Shown here: piece after piece, positions 7,580 through 15,098 of the stretch
Position numbering within the stretch: position 1 is the stretch's first letter
Layout: each line of letters opens with the position of its first letter
NCBI GenBank assembly: GCA_020853095.1
Contig: JADYZN010000035.1
Location: 62,001 to 126,000 of the forward strand
Reading direction: 5' to 3'
DNA length: 64,000 nt
Origin: Phycisphaerales bacterium
Lineage (GTDB): Bacteria; Planctomycetota; Phycisphaerae; Tepidisphaerales; Tepidisphaeraceae
Notes under the pieces: generated by a model
What the model saw: only the letters and a program-made list of their open reading frames with translations
Told to the model about the DNA's origin: nothing
Database searches by the model: none
Program-made: the position numbers and the translations under genes

Positions 7580-9388
7580 TCACGCCTGTTGTTTGGCCTG
7601 TAATTCTTCCCACCGTGCCCACAGTGCATGAACCTGCTGCTGGGCGGATTCCATCTCGCGGCAGGCTTCGGCCAGTCGAACATGATCCGCCAGCACCTGC
7701 GGGTCTTCCATTCGCTGATGCAGGTCGGCCACCTGCTGTTCGGCGGCGGTGAGGCGGCCTTCCATCTGTTCCCATTCGCGCTGTTCCATGTACGTCAACC
7801 GCCGTAGGCCGCTTCGGGTCTCCTGTCGTGGGGCACGGGTGTCCATTTTACGCGAACCGGCGGCATTTTCAGAATCTTGCCGCGATTGTTCCCATTGGGC
7901 CAAATCCGCGAAATATCGCGCCCCGCCCGATCCATCCAATGCCAGAACATTCGTACAAAGCCGGTCGATCAGGTGGCGGTCGTGACTGACCAGCAACAGC
8001 CCGCCGGGAAAATCATCCAGGCTTTCTTCCAGCACTTCCAACGAAGGGATGTCCAGATCATTGGTCGGCTCATCGAGAATCAGCACATCGGCCGGCTGGA
8101 GCATCATCCGGGCCATGAAGACCCGCGCCTGTTCGCCGCCGGACAATTCCGAAAGGGGCAGATCGAGCTGGTCCGGCCGGAATAAAAACCGCTTCGCCCA
8201 TGCGGTCACATGCATGGATTGTTCACGGAAAATCACATTGTCGCCCCCCGGAGCCAACGCCCGGCGAAGCGTCTGCGTACGATCCAACTGCCCTCGTGCC
8301 TGTTCAAACAGCACCAGACGCAACCCCTCGGCCGTGCGAATTTCCCCCGAATCGGGCTGAATCTGCCCCGCCAGAATGCGAATCAGGGTCGATTTGCCGC
8401 TGCCATTGGGACCGAGCAACCCCAGCTTGTCCCCCGGCGACAAGACCAAATCCAGATCGGAAAAGAGCGGTCTCCCACCCAATAATTTTGATAACTTACT
8501 CGCCTGCAACAACTTGCGTGTCTGCCGGTGCGTCGCCGAAAAATCGATCTGCACCGAGCCGGCCTGCGCGTTTCGCTGTTTGAGCTGGTCCAGTTGCGCC
8601 ATCATCTGCCCGGCCTGTTCGATTCGACCTTTGGCCTTGGTGGTGCGGGCTTTGGCGCCGCGCTGGAGCCATTCGATCTCCCGCCGAACTTTGCCGGCCA
8701 GCGCCTGTTGCTGCTGGGCCTGGCCGCTGAGAAACTCGGCCTTGCGGCGGAGAAATTCCGTGTAGTCCCCGTTGACGCTCAAATACCCGTCGGGATAGGC
8801 CGTCCCGAGGTCCACGATCCGCTTCATGATGTTTTGCAGCAGATACCGGTCGTGGCTGATGACGATGTAGGCGAACGGCGCGTTTTTCAGCAATCCTTCC
8901 AGCCAGTAAATCCCCTGCAAATCCAGATGATTGGTCGGCTCATCGAGCAGCAGCAAATCGGGCTGGCGGATCAACTGACAGGCGATCGCCAACCGTTTTC
9001 GCCACCCGCCCGACAGCGCCTCCACCGGCTGGTCTGGATCGGCAAAACCGCATTTTCCAAGCAGAATCCGCACCTGCGTCTGGCGTTGGTCCACTTCCGA
9101 AAACCGCTGTTCGGCCACGGTTTCCAGTGTTTGTTGAACACTCCGGCCGGCCTGGAATACATCCTCCTGGGCCAGATACCCGATGCGCATCTCCCGACGG
9201 CGGATGATCTGTCCCTCATCGGGCGATTCGATCCCCGCCAGGATGCGCAGCAGCGTCGATTTGCCCGCGCCGTTGAGACCGATCAAGCCGGCTTTCTCCT
9301 GGTCGTCAAAGGAGATGGAAATCTCCCTGAACAACTGGCGCGGGCCGTACGATTTACCGAGTGATTGTGCGTTCAGCAGCAGTGCCAT
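7580..9388 (-). CDS. ABC-F ATPase (Uup-like)
   Basis: This 602-residue cytoplasmic protein has two tandem ABC domains and no membrane part, as in ABC-F proteins that act on the ribosome. The first domain has GLNGAGKST (37-45), LSGGWRKR and LLLLDEPTNHLD. The second has GPNGSGKST (about 330), LSGGEQAR and VLILDEPTNDLD. A P-site tRNA-interaction linker rich in R, K and Q lies between them (about 230-290). The C-terminus (about 535-602) is a charged coiled coil like the DNA-binding tail of Uup. The length is normal for Uup-type proteins (about 600-640). The domain structure fits Uup better than antibiotic-resistance ABC-F proteins. leuD lies divergently upstream. Confidence 0.88.
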   Translation of the reverse strand: MALLLNAQSLGKSYGPRQLFREISISFDDQEKAGLIGLNGAGKSTLLRILAGIESPDEGQIIRRREMRIGYLAQEDVFQAGRSVQQTLETVAEQRFSEVDQRQTQVRILLGKCGFADPDQPVEALSGGWRKRLAIACQLIRQPDLLLLDEPTNHLDLQGIYWLEGLLKNAPFAYIVISHDRYLLQNIMKRIVDLGTAYPDGYLSVNGDYTEFLRRKAEFLSGQAQQQQALAGKVRREIEWLQRGAKARTTKAKGRIEQAGQMMAQLDQLKQRNAQAGSVQIDFSATHRQTRKLLQASKLSKLLGGRPLFSDLDLVLSPGDKLGLLGPNGSGKSTLIRILAGQIQPDSGEIRTAEGLRLVLFEQARGQLDRTQTLRRALAPGGDNVIFREQSMHVTAWAKRFLFRPDQLDLPLSELSGGEQARVFMARMMLQPADVLILDEPTNDLDIPSLEVLEESLDDFPGGLLLVSHDRHLIDRLCTNVLALDGSGGARYFADLAQWEQSRQDSENAAGSRKMDTRAPRQETRSGLRRLTYMEQREWEQMEGRLTAAEQQVADLHQRMEDPQVLADHVRLAEACREMESAQQQVHALWARWEELQAKQQA

Positions 9389-9506
9389 GGTCGCAAACCG
9401 TCGGATTGTATGCCGACGCCCGCCCGCCGCAACGCGCCGGGATCAAACTGTACAACAACCGCTCGCGTTACTATCCTTGGAAGTCGTTTACAAAGGATTT
9501 GTCAGT

Positions 9507-10067
9507 ATGGAATCGGTGATCAGCGGCAAGGCGTACGTGCTGGGGGACAACATCGACACGGATCAGATCATCCCCGCGCAATATCTGGCGTTCAATCCCG
9601 CGATCGCCGAGGAGCGAAAGTATTTCGGCATGTACGCCATGAGTTCCGTGCCCGAAGGTCAGCGCGGCCTGCCGGCCGGCAACATCCCGTTTGTCGAACT
9701 CAATCAGTTCAAGAGTCAGTTTCAGATCGTCATCGGCGGCAAAAATTTCGGATGCGGATCATCGCGTGAACACGCCCCGCTGGCGCTGGCGGAAGCCGGC
9801 ATCACCTGCGTGATCGCCGAGTTTTATGCCCGGATTTTCTTCCGCAACAGCGTCAATGGCGGCTACCTGGTTCCGTTGGAATCCACCACCCGGCTGGTGG
9901 AACAGATCCGCACCGGAGATGAGCTGGAAGTCCACCTGCTGGATCAGTACCTGCTGAACAAGACCACCGGCAAACGACACGAGCTGCGGCCGCTGGGGGA
10001 TGTGTTGCCGATCATCGAAGCCGGCGGGGTCTTCAACTACGCCAAAGAAACGGGCATGTTGAAATAA
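9507..10067 (+). CDS. leuD: 3-isopropylmalate dehydratase small subunit
   Basis: LeuD pairs with LeuC to isomerise 2-isopropylmalate to 3-isopropylmalate in leucine synthesis. The 186 residues contain DNIDTDQIIPAQYL near the N-terminus and the signature GGKNFGCGSSREHAPLAL, both diagnostic for the swivel-domain subunit. An AAGGA sequence about nine bases upstream supports the ATG at 9507; the open frame further upstream overlaps the divergent ABC-F gene and is not coding. leuC is not beside it, which is unusual because the two are often adjacent. A related hydro-lyase (homoaconitase or citramalate route) small subunit is possible. Confidence 0.92.
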   Translation: MESVISGKAYVLGDNIDTDQIIPAQYLAFNPAIAEERKYFGMYAMSSVPEGQRGLPAGNIPFVELNQFKSQFQIVIGGKNFGCGSSREHAPLALAEAGITCVIAEFYARIFFRNSVNGGYLVPLESTTRLVEQIRTGDELEVHLLDQYLLNKTTGKRHELRPLGDVLPIIEAGGVFNYAKETGMLK

Positions 10068-10078
10068 TGTGACCTGAT

Positions 10079-10708
10079 ATGGCCTTCTCCAATCTGATTT
10101 TGATCGATCATCCGGTCATTCATACGAAGCTGACCGAGCTGCGCGACTACACCTCCGACCATCGAAAATTCAGGGACCTTTTGAATGAAATCGCCTCGCT
10201 GATGGTCTACGAGGTGTCGCGCGACTGGCCGACCATTCCCCGGCCGGTGCAGACGCCGATGGAACGCACCACCGGCAGGGTGCTGGCGAGACAGGTGACG
10301 CTGGTGCCGATCCTGCGGGCGGGCCTGGGGATGGCCGAAGGGGTGCTGCGGCTGCTGCCGGACGCCCGGCTGGGGCATCTGGGCGTCTATCGCGACGAAT
10401 CAACCCTGGAACCGGTCAGTTATTACCAGAAGCTGCCGCCGGACATCTCAGGCACGGAGGTGGTGTTGATCGATCCGATGCTGGCCACCGGAGGCTCGGC
10501 GACCGGGGCCGCACAGCTCTTGAAACAGGCCGGCGTGCAATCGCTGCGATTCGTCTGCCTGGTGGCGGCGCCCGAAGGGATACAGATGTTTCATCGCCAC
10601 CACCCCGAAGTGCCGATCTACACCGCCGCCATCGACCGCCAGCTCAACGACAGGGGATACATCCTGCCGGGGCTGGGCGACGCGGGCGACCGCCTTTTCG
10701 GAACGTAG
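10079..10708 (+). CDS. upp: Uracil phosphoribosyltransferase
   Basis: UPRT makes UMP from uracil and PRPP in pyrimidine salvage. The 209-residue length is exactly typical. The PRPP loop IDPMLATGGSA (131-141), the segment VPILRAGLGM (76-85) and the C-terminal uracil-binding region YILPGLGDAGDRLFGT are all intact. The start lies 11 bases after the leuD stop, so the two genes are probably co-transcribed although their pathways differ. A perfect 11-bp inverted repeat follows the gene at 10737-10776. Confidence 0.96.
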   Translation: MAFSNLILIDHPVIHTKLTELRDYTSDHRKFRDLLNEIASLMVYEVSRDWPTIPRPVQTPMERTTGRVLARQVTLVPILRAGLGMAEGVLRLLPDARLGHLGVYRDESTLEPVSYYQKLPPDISGTEVVLIDPMLATGGSATGAAQLLKQAGVQSLRFVCLVAAPEGIQMFHRHHPEVPIYTAAIDRQLNDRGYILPGLGDAGDRLFGT

Positions 10709-10736
10709 CCATTGATGGTATGCTTGTGGACGAACG

Positions 10737-10776
10737 TTTAACGGGATCGTCTTCGTAAACGGTGAATCCCGTTAAA
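10737..10776. other. Inverted repeat downstream of upp
   Basis: TTTAACGGGAT (10737-10747) and ATCCCGTTAAA (10766-10776) are perfect complements around an 18-base spacer. There is no U-run after the stem, so it is not a textbook terminator. It could be a weak terminator for leuD-upp or an operator for the desaturase gene that starts 69 bases later. Confidence 0.5.
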
Positions 10777-10844
10777 TCCCACCCATTCGCGGCCAAGACC
10801 CCACTCCGGGCCGTCAACGGGAATTTCAGGACAATAAGGAAAAC

Positions 10845-11984
10845 ATGCCCAAACCCGCCGCCAACGACGCCCCGGATGGTGTTGCCAATGCCTCCTGTGA
10901 ACATCGCCCTCATTTGAAATTCAGCGGCAGCGACCGATTCGTCCGCGAGTTGCGCCGGCGCGTGGATGACTATTTCGAGCAGACCGGCCGCAGGCGCCGG
11001 GATTGCCCGGCGATGTATTTCAAAACCTTCACCATCCTGTGCTGGTTTTTCGGCGCGTACGCGTTGCTGATGTTCGTCGTCACAAGCTGGTGGCTGGTGT
11101 TGCCGCTAGCGATGATCCTGGGCGTGGCGATGGCGGCGATCGGGTTCAACATCCAGCACGATGGCAGCCACAAGGCCTATTCCGACCGGCAGTGGATCAA
11201 CAAGATCATGGCCCTGACGCTCGACCTGATGGGGGGCAGCTCCTATTTGTGGGACTGGAAGCACAATTCCATCCACCACACCTATCCCAACGTGGACGGG
11301 CACGATGACGACATCAACATCGGCATCTTCGGGCGGTTGTCCCCCCAGCAGAAACGTTACTGGTTTCATCGCATGCAGGGGATATATCTGTGGGGATTGT
11401 ACGGCCTGCTGGCGATCAAGTGGCACTTTTTTGACGACTTTTACAACGTCGCGGTCGGCCGGATCGGCCAAAACAAAATCCGCCGGCCGCGCGGCATGGA
11501 CCTGCTGGTCTTCATCGGCGGCAAACTGCTGTTTTTTTCGATGGCCTTCGCCATCCCGATGCTGTTGCATCCGTGGTGGGCGGTGCTGGGGGTTTATGCC
11601 ATCGCGGCATTCGTCAGCGGCGTGGTCCTGAGCGTGGTGTTTCAACTGGCCCATTGCGTCACCGAGGCTGAGTTTCCGGTTCCGGTGCCGACCGACGCCG
11701 GCGGCAGTCGAATGTCCACCGACTGGGCGGTGCATCAGGTGCTGACGACCGTTAATTTTTCCCGCCGCAACCGGCTGCTCTGCTGGTTTCTGGGCGGGTT
11801 GAATTTCCAGGTGGAACATCACCTGTTTCACCGCATCTGCCACGTGCATTATCCGGCGTTGTCCCGGGTGGTGGAGCAGACCTGCGACGAATTTGGCCTG
11901 CGTTATGCCGAGCACCGTTCGATCTTCACCGCCATCGCCTCCCACTTTCGCTGGCTGGTGCGGATGGGCCGGCCGGTGGGATGA
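10845..11984 (+). CDS. Membrane fatty-acid (acyl-lipid/acyl-CoA) desaturase
   Basis: This 379-residue integral-membrane di-iron desaturase has all three histidine boxes: HDGSH (105-109), HNSIHH (140-145) and QVEHHLFH near residue 325. The Q-x-x-H-H form of the last box is that of front-end (delta-6/linoleoyl-CoA type) desaturases. Hydrophobic pairs lie at about 62-100 and 215-255. Such enzymes introduce a double bond into acyl chains of membrane lipids using O2 and electrons from a ferredoxin or cytochrome b5. There is no fused cytochrome b5 domain. It is read alone between upp and the AraC gene. The exact regiospecificity cannot be told from sequence. Confidence 0.88.
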   Translation: MPKPAANDAPDGVANASCEHRPHLKFSGSDRFVRELRRRVDDYFEQTGRRRRDCPAMYFKTFTILCWFFGAYALLMFVVTSWWLVLPLAMILGVAMAAIGFNIQHDGSHKAYSDRQWINKIMALTLDLMGGSSYLWDWKHNSIHHTYPNVDGHDDDINIGIFGRLSPQQKRYWFHRMQGIYLWGLYGLLAIKWHFFDDFYNVAVGRIGQNKIRRPRGMDLLVFIGGKLLFFSMAFAIPMLLHPWWAVLGVYAIAAFVSGVVLSVVFQLAHCVTEAEFPVPVPTDAGGSRMSTDWAVHQVLTTVNFSRRNRLLCWFLGGLNFQVEHHLFHRICHVHYPALSRVVEQTCDEFGLRYAEHRSIFTAIASHFRWLVRMGRPVG

Positions 11985-12009
11985 GCGGATTCACGCACCC
12001 GATGAAGCC

Positions 12010-12819
12010 TCACGCGCCCGATGAATCCTTGCGGTCGGCGGTGGGCGGAAGGCCAAAGTGCTTGCGGTAATCCCGCGAAAACTCGTGTACCCGGTCGTAT
12101 CCCACTCCATCGGCGATCTGGGAAATGCCCTGGTCTGACCGTTGCACCAGCCCCCGCGCGAGGCTGAGGCGGATCTGCTTGATCCGGCGGGCCGGCGGCA
12201 TCCCCACCGCGCACCGGCACGCCCGCGCGATGGTCGCCTGGCTTCTGCCGCTCAGTTGCGCCATCAACTCCAGGTCAATCGGCCGGCGCAGATCCTTGCG
12301 CAGCTGTGTTTCCAGTTCCCACCAGAGCCGGGCGGCAGGGTTCATCGCGTACGGCTGGCCGGTTCCGCTCAATCCCGCCAGCAGGTCCAGCATCCTGGCC
12401 TGTACAAGCATCTGACGGGCCGCGGGCGGGATGGAGATGTCCCGCCATGCTTCCAGCAACGCCGCGAAATGCGCCATCGTCCTGTCGTCCACCCTTCGAA
12501 CTCGATCCTCAAATGCGGGGGGATTGAGCGCCGGCGCGATGAAATTCACCGTGTAAAACCGCCACGGTCCCTCCAGCACCCGCCCGCGCACCAGCTCATC
12601 TTCGTGATACCAGATCAGCGAATATGGCTCCAGCGTATAATGGCGGCCATTGGCCTCGTGCAACGTCCGGCCGTCGATCATCACCTGAATCAGATGACCC
12701 GGCAGGCTGTTGGCGACAAATTGATAGCCCGGCTGAAGACGTTCCAGCCGATCCACCAGCAGAACGGTCTGAACCGGGCTTGCATCCACGGCGGGTAGAT
12801 TAAGCATCGCGTTTTCCAT
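12010..12819 (-). CDS. AraC-family transcriptional regulator
   Basis: This 269-residue protein has an N-terminal cupin-like sensing part (about 1-150, with LEPYSLIWYHEDELVRG) and a C-terminal double helix-turn-helix of the AraC type (about 180-265). The latter ends with IAQ/ISQIADGVGYDRVHEFSRDYRK-like helices and the PPTADRK tail. It is divergent from the phytanoyl-CoA dioxygenase gene, 97 bases away, and very likely controls it. The likely inducer is a sugar or sugar-derived compound, as for most AraC proteins of this layout, but nothing in the sequence fixes it. A second ATG at 12807 has a slightly better ribosome-binding site. Confidence 0.88.
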   Translation of the reverse strand: MENAMLNLPAVDASPVQTVLLVDRLERLQPGYQFVANSLPGHLIQVMIDGRTLHEANGRHYTLEPYSLIWYHEDELVRGRVLEGPWRFYTVNFIAPALNPPAFEDRVRRVDDRTMAHFAALLEAWRDISIPPAARQMLVQARMLDLLAGLSGTGQPYAMNPAARLWWELETQLRKDLRRPIDLELMAQLSGRSQATIARACRCAVGMPPARRIKQIRLSLARGLVQRSDQGISQIADGVGYDRVHEFSRDYRKHFGLPPTADRKDSSGA

Positions 12820-12916
12820 TGATTAGATTTGCGACATTATAATTTTATTCTGCTAAATACAATACGAATATTCGCCATATGATTATTTCCAGAATGATCG
12901 TTTTACCCAAGGCGCA
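12820..12916. promoter_or_regulatory. Divergent promoter region, AraC gene / dioxygenase gene
   Basis: This gap is clearly A+T-rich compared with the flanking genes. It includes TATAAT (12838-12843) and a perfect 10-base palindrome CGAATATTCG (12865-12874), a candidate operator. I cannot assign matching -35 boxes with confidence. Confidence 0.4.
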
Positions 12917-13753
12917 ATGCCCATGAAACACGAACCGGAAAAATGGAAAGCCGATTACAACCGCGATGGATACGTTGTGGTTCCCGATGCGCTGGATGTG
13001 GCCACACTGGCGAGCCTTCGCAAGGGGATCGAAAAAATCACCGCCGACCTCGATGCGTATCCACCCCACCTGCGGCAATTTCTGAACCTGGAGCGGGATT
13101 ATATCAAAGTCAAATCCGCGCAGAACGAGCTTACCGCCCAGCAGGTGGGCAACGCGGTGCGGAACATCATGGAACTGCCGCGGTTTGATCCGGTCTTCGC
13201 CGATTTGATCTGCTTTCAGCCGCTGCTGGACGTCCTGGAGACGATCTTTGATTCATCAGAATTTTCGTTTCACAACTACAAATGCATCGTCAAGGCGCCG
13301 CGCGTCTCCAGCAAATTCGTCTGGCACCGTGACCTGCCCTATCTCAAGCATTCGACCCCCAACCTGATCACGGCGATGCTCTGCCTGGACGAGATGACCG
13401 AAGCCAACGGCGCCACGGTGGTGATGCCGGGGACGCATCGCATCGCCCACGAGGATGTGCTGGATTCGGACGTTGACATCCCCGAAGACAAACTGCCGGC
13501 CGGCGAGCGGGTGACGGTCAAATGCCCGGCCGGGTCGGCGGTGCTGTTCCACGTGAACATCATCCACGGCGGCGGCGCCAACCGTTCGGACATCCCGCGC
13601 CGAAACGTCATCGGCATCTGGGCCGGGCCGGACACCTATTCGGTTGAACAGATTCGTTTTGCCTATCAGGACCTGATGCCGCGCAGCAAAGATCCCGCCC
13701 GCCAAAAACAGCTTCGGATGACCTATCCACATTTGTACGGAGGCAAACATTGA
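12917..13753 (+). CDS. Phytanoyl-CoA dioxygenase family protein
   Basis: This 278-residue non-haem Fe(II)/2-oxoglutarate oxygenase has the metal facial triad H137-x-D139 (in VWHRDL) and H217 (in IIHGGGANRSD), with R223 as the likely 2-oxoglutarate anchor. The fold length is normal for PhyH-domain proteins. In bacteria these hydroxylate varied small molecules rather than phytanoyl-CoA, so the substrate is unknown. The gene is divergent from an AraC regulator and its stop overlaps the start of the UroD-like gene, so the two enzymes are made together and probably act on one compound. A start at 12923 is also possible. Confidence 0.88.
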   Translation: MPMKHEPEKWKADYNRDGYVVVPDALDVATLASLRKGIEKITADLDAYPPHLRQFLNLERDYIKVKSAQNELTAQQVGNAVRNIMELPRFDPVFADLICFQPLLDVLETIFDSSEFSFHNYKCIVKAPRVSSKFVWHRDLPYLKHSTPNLITAMLCLDEMTEANGATVVMPGTHRIAHEDVLDSDVDIPEDKLPAGERVTVKCPAGSAVLFHVNIIHGGGANRSDIPRRNVIGIWAGPDTYSVEQIRFAYQDLMPRSKDPARQKQLRMTYPHLYGGKH

Positions 13754-14877
13754 ATCTCACCCCCCGCCAACGTGTCGAGATCGCCCTGAACGGCGGATAC
13801 GCCGACCGTGTGCCGTTCACGATGTACGAGAACAAAATCCCACAGTGCGCGGCCGAACGCGAGATGCGCAACCGCGGGTTGTGCATCGTCAAACGGGATG
13901 TGCCGGTGTATCGGATCCATACGCCCAACGTGATCACCACGCAGCAGATCCATTGGGAAGATGGCCGGAAAATGGTGCGGACGATCCACCAGACGCCCGT
14001 GGGCACGGTCAACAGCCTGGTGGAACCGGCCGGGTTCACCTCGTGGGTTCACGAAAAACTCTTCAAGACGCCCGATGATTACAAGACGTTGCTGTACCTG
14101 ATCCGCGACCAGCAGTTTGAACCGAACTATCAGGCGTTCGCCGACGCCCAGCGCGCCTTTGGCGATGATGCGATCTTCCGCGCGGGGCTGGAGCTTGAGC
14201 CGCTCCAGACGTTGATTTCCGGCGAATGGATGGACATGCAGGAATTCTGCATCCAGTGGATGGAGAACCGCGACGAGATGCTCAAACTGTACGATGCCAT
14301 CGTCGAACAGCGGCGAAAGATGTACCCCATCGTCGCCCAATCGCCCGCCTTGATCAGCAATTACGGCGGCAACGTCACGCCGGAGATCATCGGCCTGGAA
14401 AATTTCGAGAAATATTTCGTCCCTCATTACAACGAAGCCGCCGAGGTCATGCACCGGCACGGCAAGCTGCTGGGTTGCCATTTCGACGCCAACTGCCGGC
14501 TGTTGTCGCGAGCGATCGCATCGACCGATCTGGACTACATCGAAGCGTTCACGCCGGCCCCCGGCACCGACATGACCCTGGCCGAGGCGCGGGCCGCCTG
14601 GCCCGACAAGGTGTTGTGGGTGAATTTCCCATCGGCCGTCCATCTGCAAAGCGATGAAGTGGTGCGAAACACCACGATCGACCTGGTCAAACAGGCGGGA
14701 AGCCTCAACGGCCTGCTGATGGCCATCACCGAAGACATTCCACCCCACCGCTGGCAGGACAGTTGCCGTGCCATCATGGACGGCCTCGAATGGGCGGCCT
14801 CGACGCCGCGGGATTACAACATGGAAGTACATCCCTTTGACGCGGCAAACCCGAAAATAGGGGTGAGCGCTACATAA
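13750..14877 (+). CDS. Uroporphyrinogen decarboxylase-fold protein, 3' end altered by IS66
   Basis: The TTG start at 13750 overlaps the previous stop (TTGA) and has GGAGG six bases upstream, which fixes it. The 375-residue product has the URO-D/methyltransferase barrel start LTPRQRVEIALNGG and the conserved region LGCHFDANCR. It lacks the tetrapyrrole-synthesis signature of true HemE and sits in a regulated catabolic-looking pair. A corrinoid-linked methyltransferase (MtaA/CmuA-like) or another UroD-fold enzyme is more likely than haem synthesis. The last few codons lie inside the end of an IS66 remnant (from 14863), so the native C-terminus has been replaced by VSAT or similar. Whether activity survives is unclear. 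Confidence 0.75.
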   Translation: MNLTPRQRVEIALNGGYADRVPFTMYENKIPQCAAEREMRNRGLCIVKRDVPVYRIHTPNVITTQQIHWEDGRKMVRTIHQTPVGTVNSLVEPAGFTSWVHEKLFKTPDDYKTLLYLIRDQQFEPNYQAFADAQRAFGDDAIFRAGLELEPLQTLISGEWMDMQEFCIQWMENRDEMLKLYDAIVEQRRKMYPIVAQSPALISNYGGNVTPEIIGLENFEKYFVPHYNEAAEVMHRHGKLLGCHFDANCRLLSRAIASTDLDYIEAFTPAPGTDMTLAEARAAWPDKVLWVNFPSAVHLQSDEVVRNTTIDLVKQAGSLNGLLMAITEDIPPHRWQDSCRAIMDGLEWAASTPRDYNMEVHPFDAANPKIGVSAT

Positions 14878-15043
14878 ACCGCACTGGCGGGTTCGCGGAG
14901 GTTGCATTTTCCCGCTCATAGAGCAGCCACTGGTGCAGTTGGCTGATCGGGGTGTCGGAGAGGTTGGCCAGGAGTTGGGTCAGGTAGCGTTGCAGGTCGA
15001 TCTCGTGCCGCCGGAAGCGAGAGTGCGGGAGTACGCCGCTCTA
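14863..15043 (-). pseudogene. IS66-family transposase remnant (3' end of tnpC and IS terminus)
   Basis: Read on the minus strand, a 56-codon frame (15040 down to 14873) encodes FRRHEIDLQRYLTQLLANL and then PISQLHQWLL. This matches the C-terminal domain of IS66 transposases, where RHG-ID-P-x-YL and LxxLLP are typical. A stop (TAG, 14870-14872) is followed at once by GTGAGCGCTACATAAACCGC read on the plus strand (14863 on). That resembles IS66 ends, which begin GTAAGCG. Everything upstream of this last part of the transposase is missing. The insertion abuts and overlaps the end of the UroD-like gene. Confidence 0.75.
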
Positions 15044-15068
15044 AATCGCTGTGGTTGACTCCAAATAC

Positions 15069-15088
15069 AAGCGCTGCGGGCGCTTTTT
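15069..15088 (+). terminator. Small hairpin with T-run before the hydrolase gene
   Basis: AAGCGC (15069-15074), loop TGCGG and GCGCTT (15080-15085) are followed by T's up to 15088. The stem is only 6 bp. It lies just upstream of the ribosome-binding site of the next gene, so it could be a leftover IS terminator or a weak attenuator. Confidence 0.35.
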
Positions 15089-15098
15089 AAAGGACATC

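Noticed and set aside
14863-15043. An intact IS66 element
   Set aside because: Only the last 56 codons of the transposase and one IS end remain; the rest of the element is absent.
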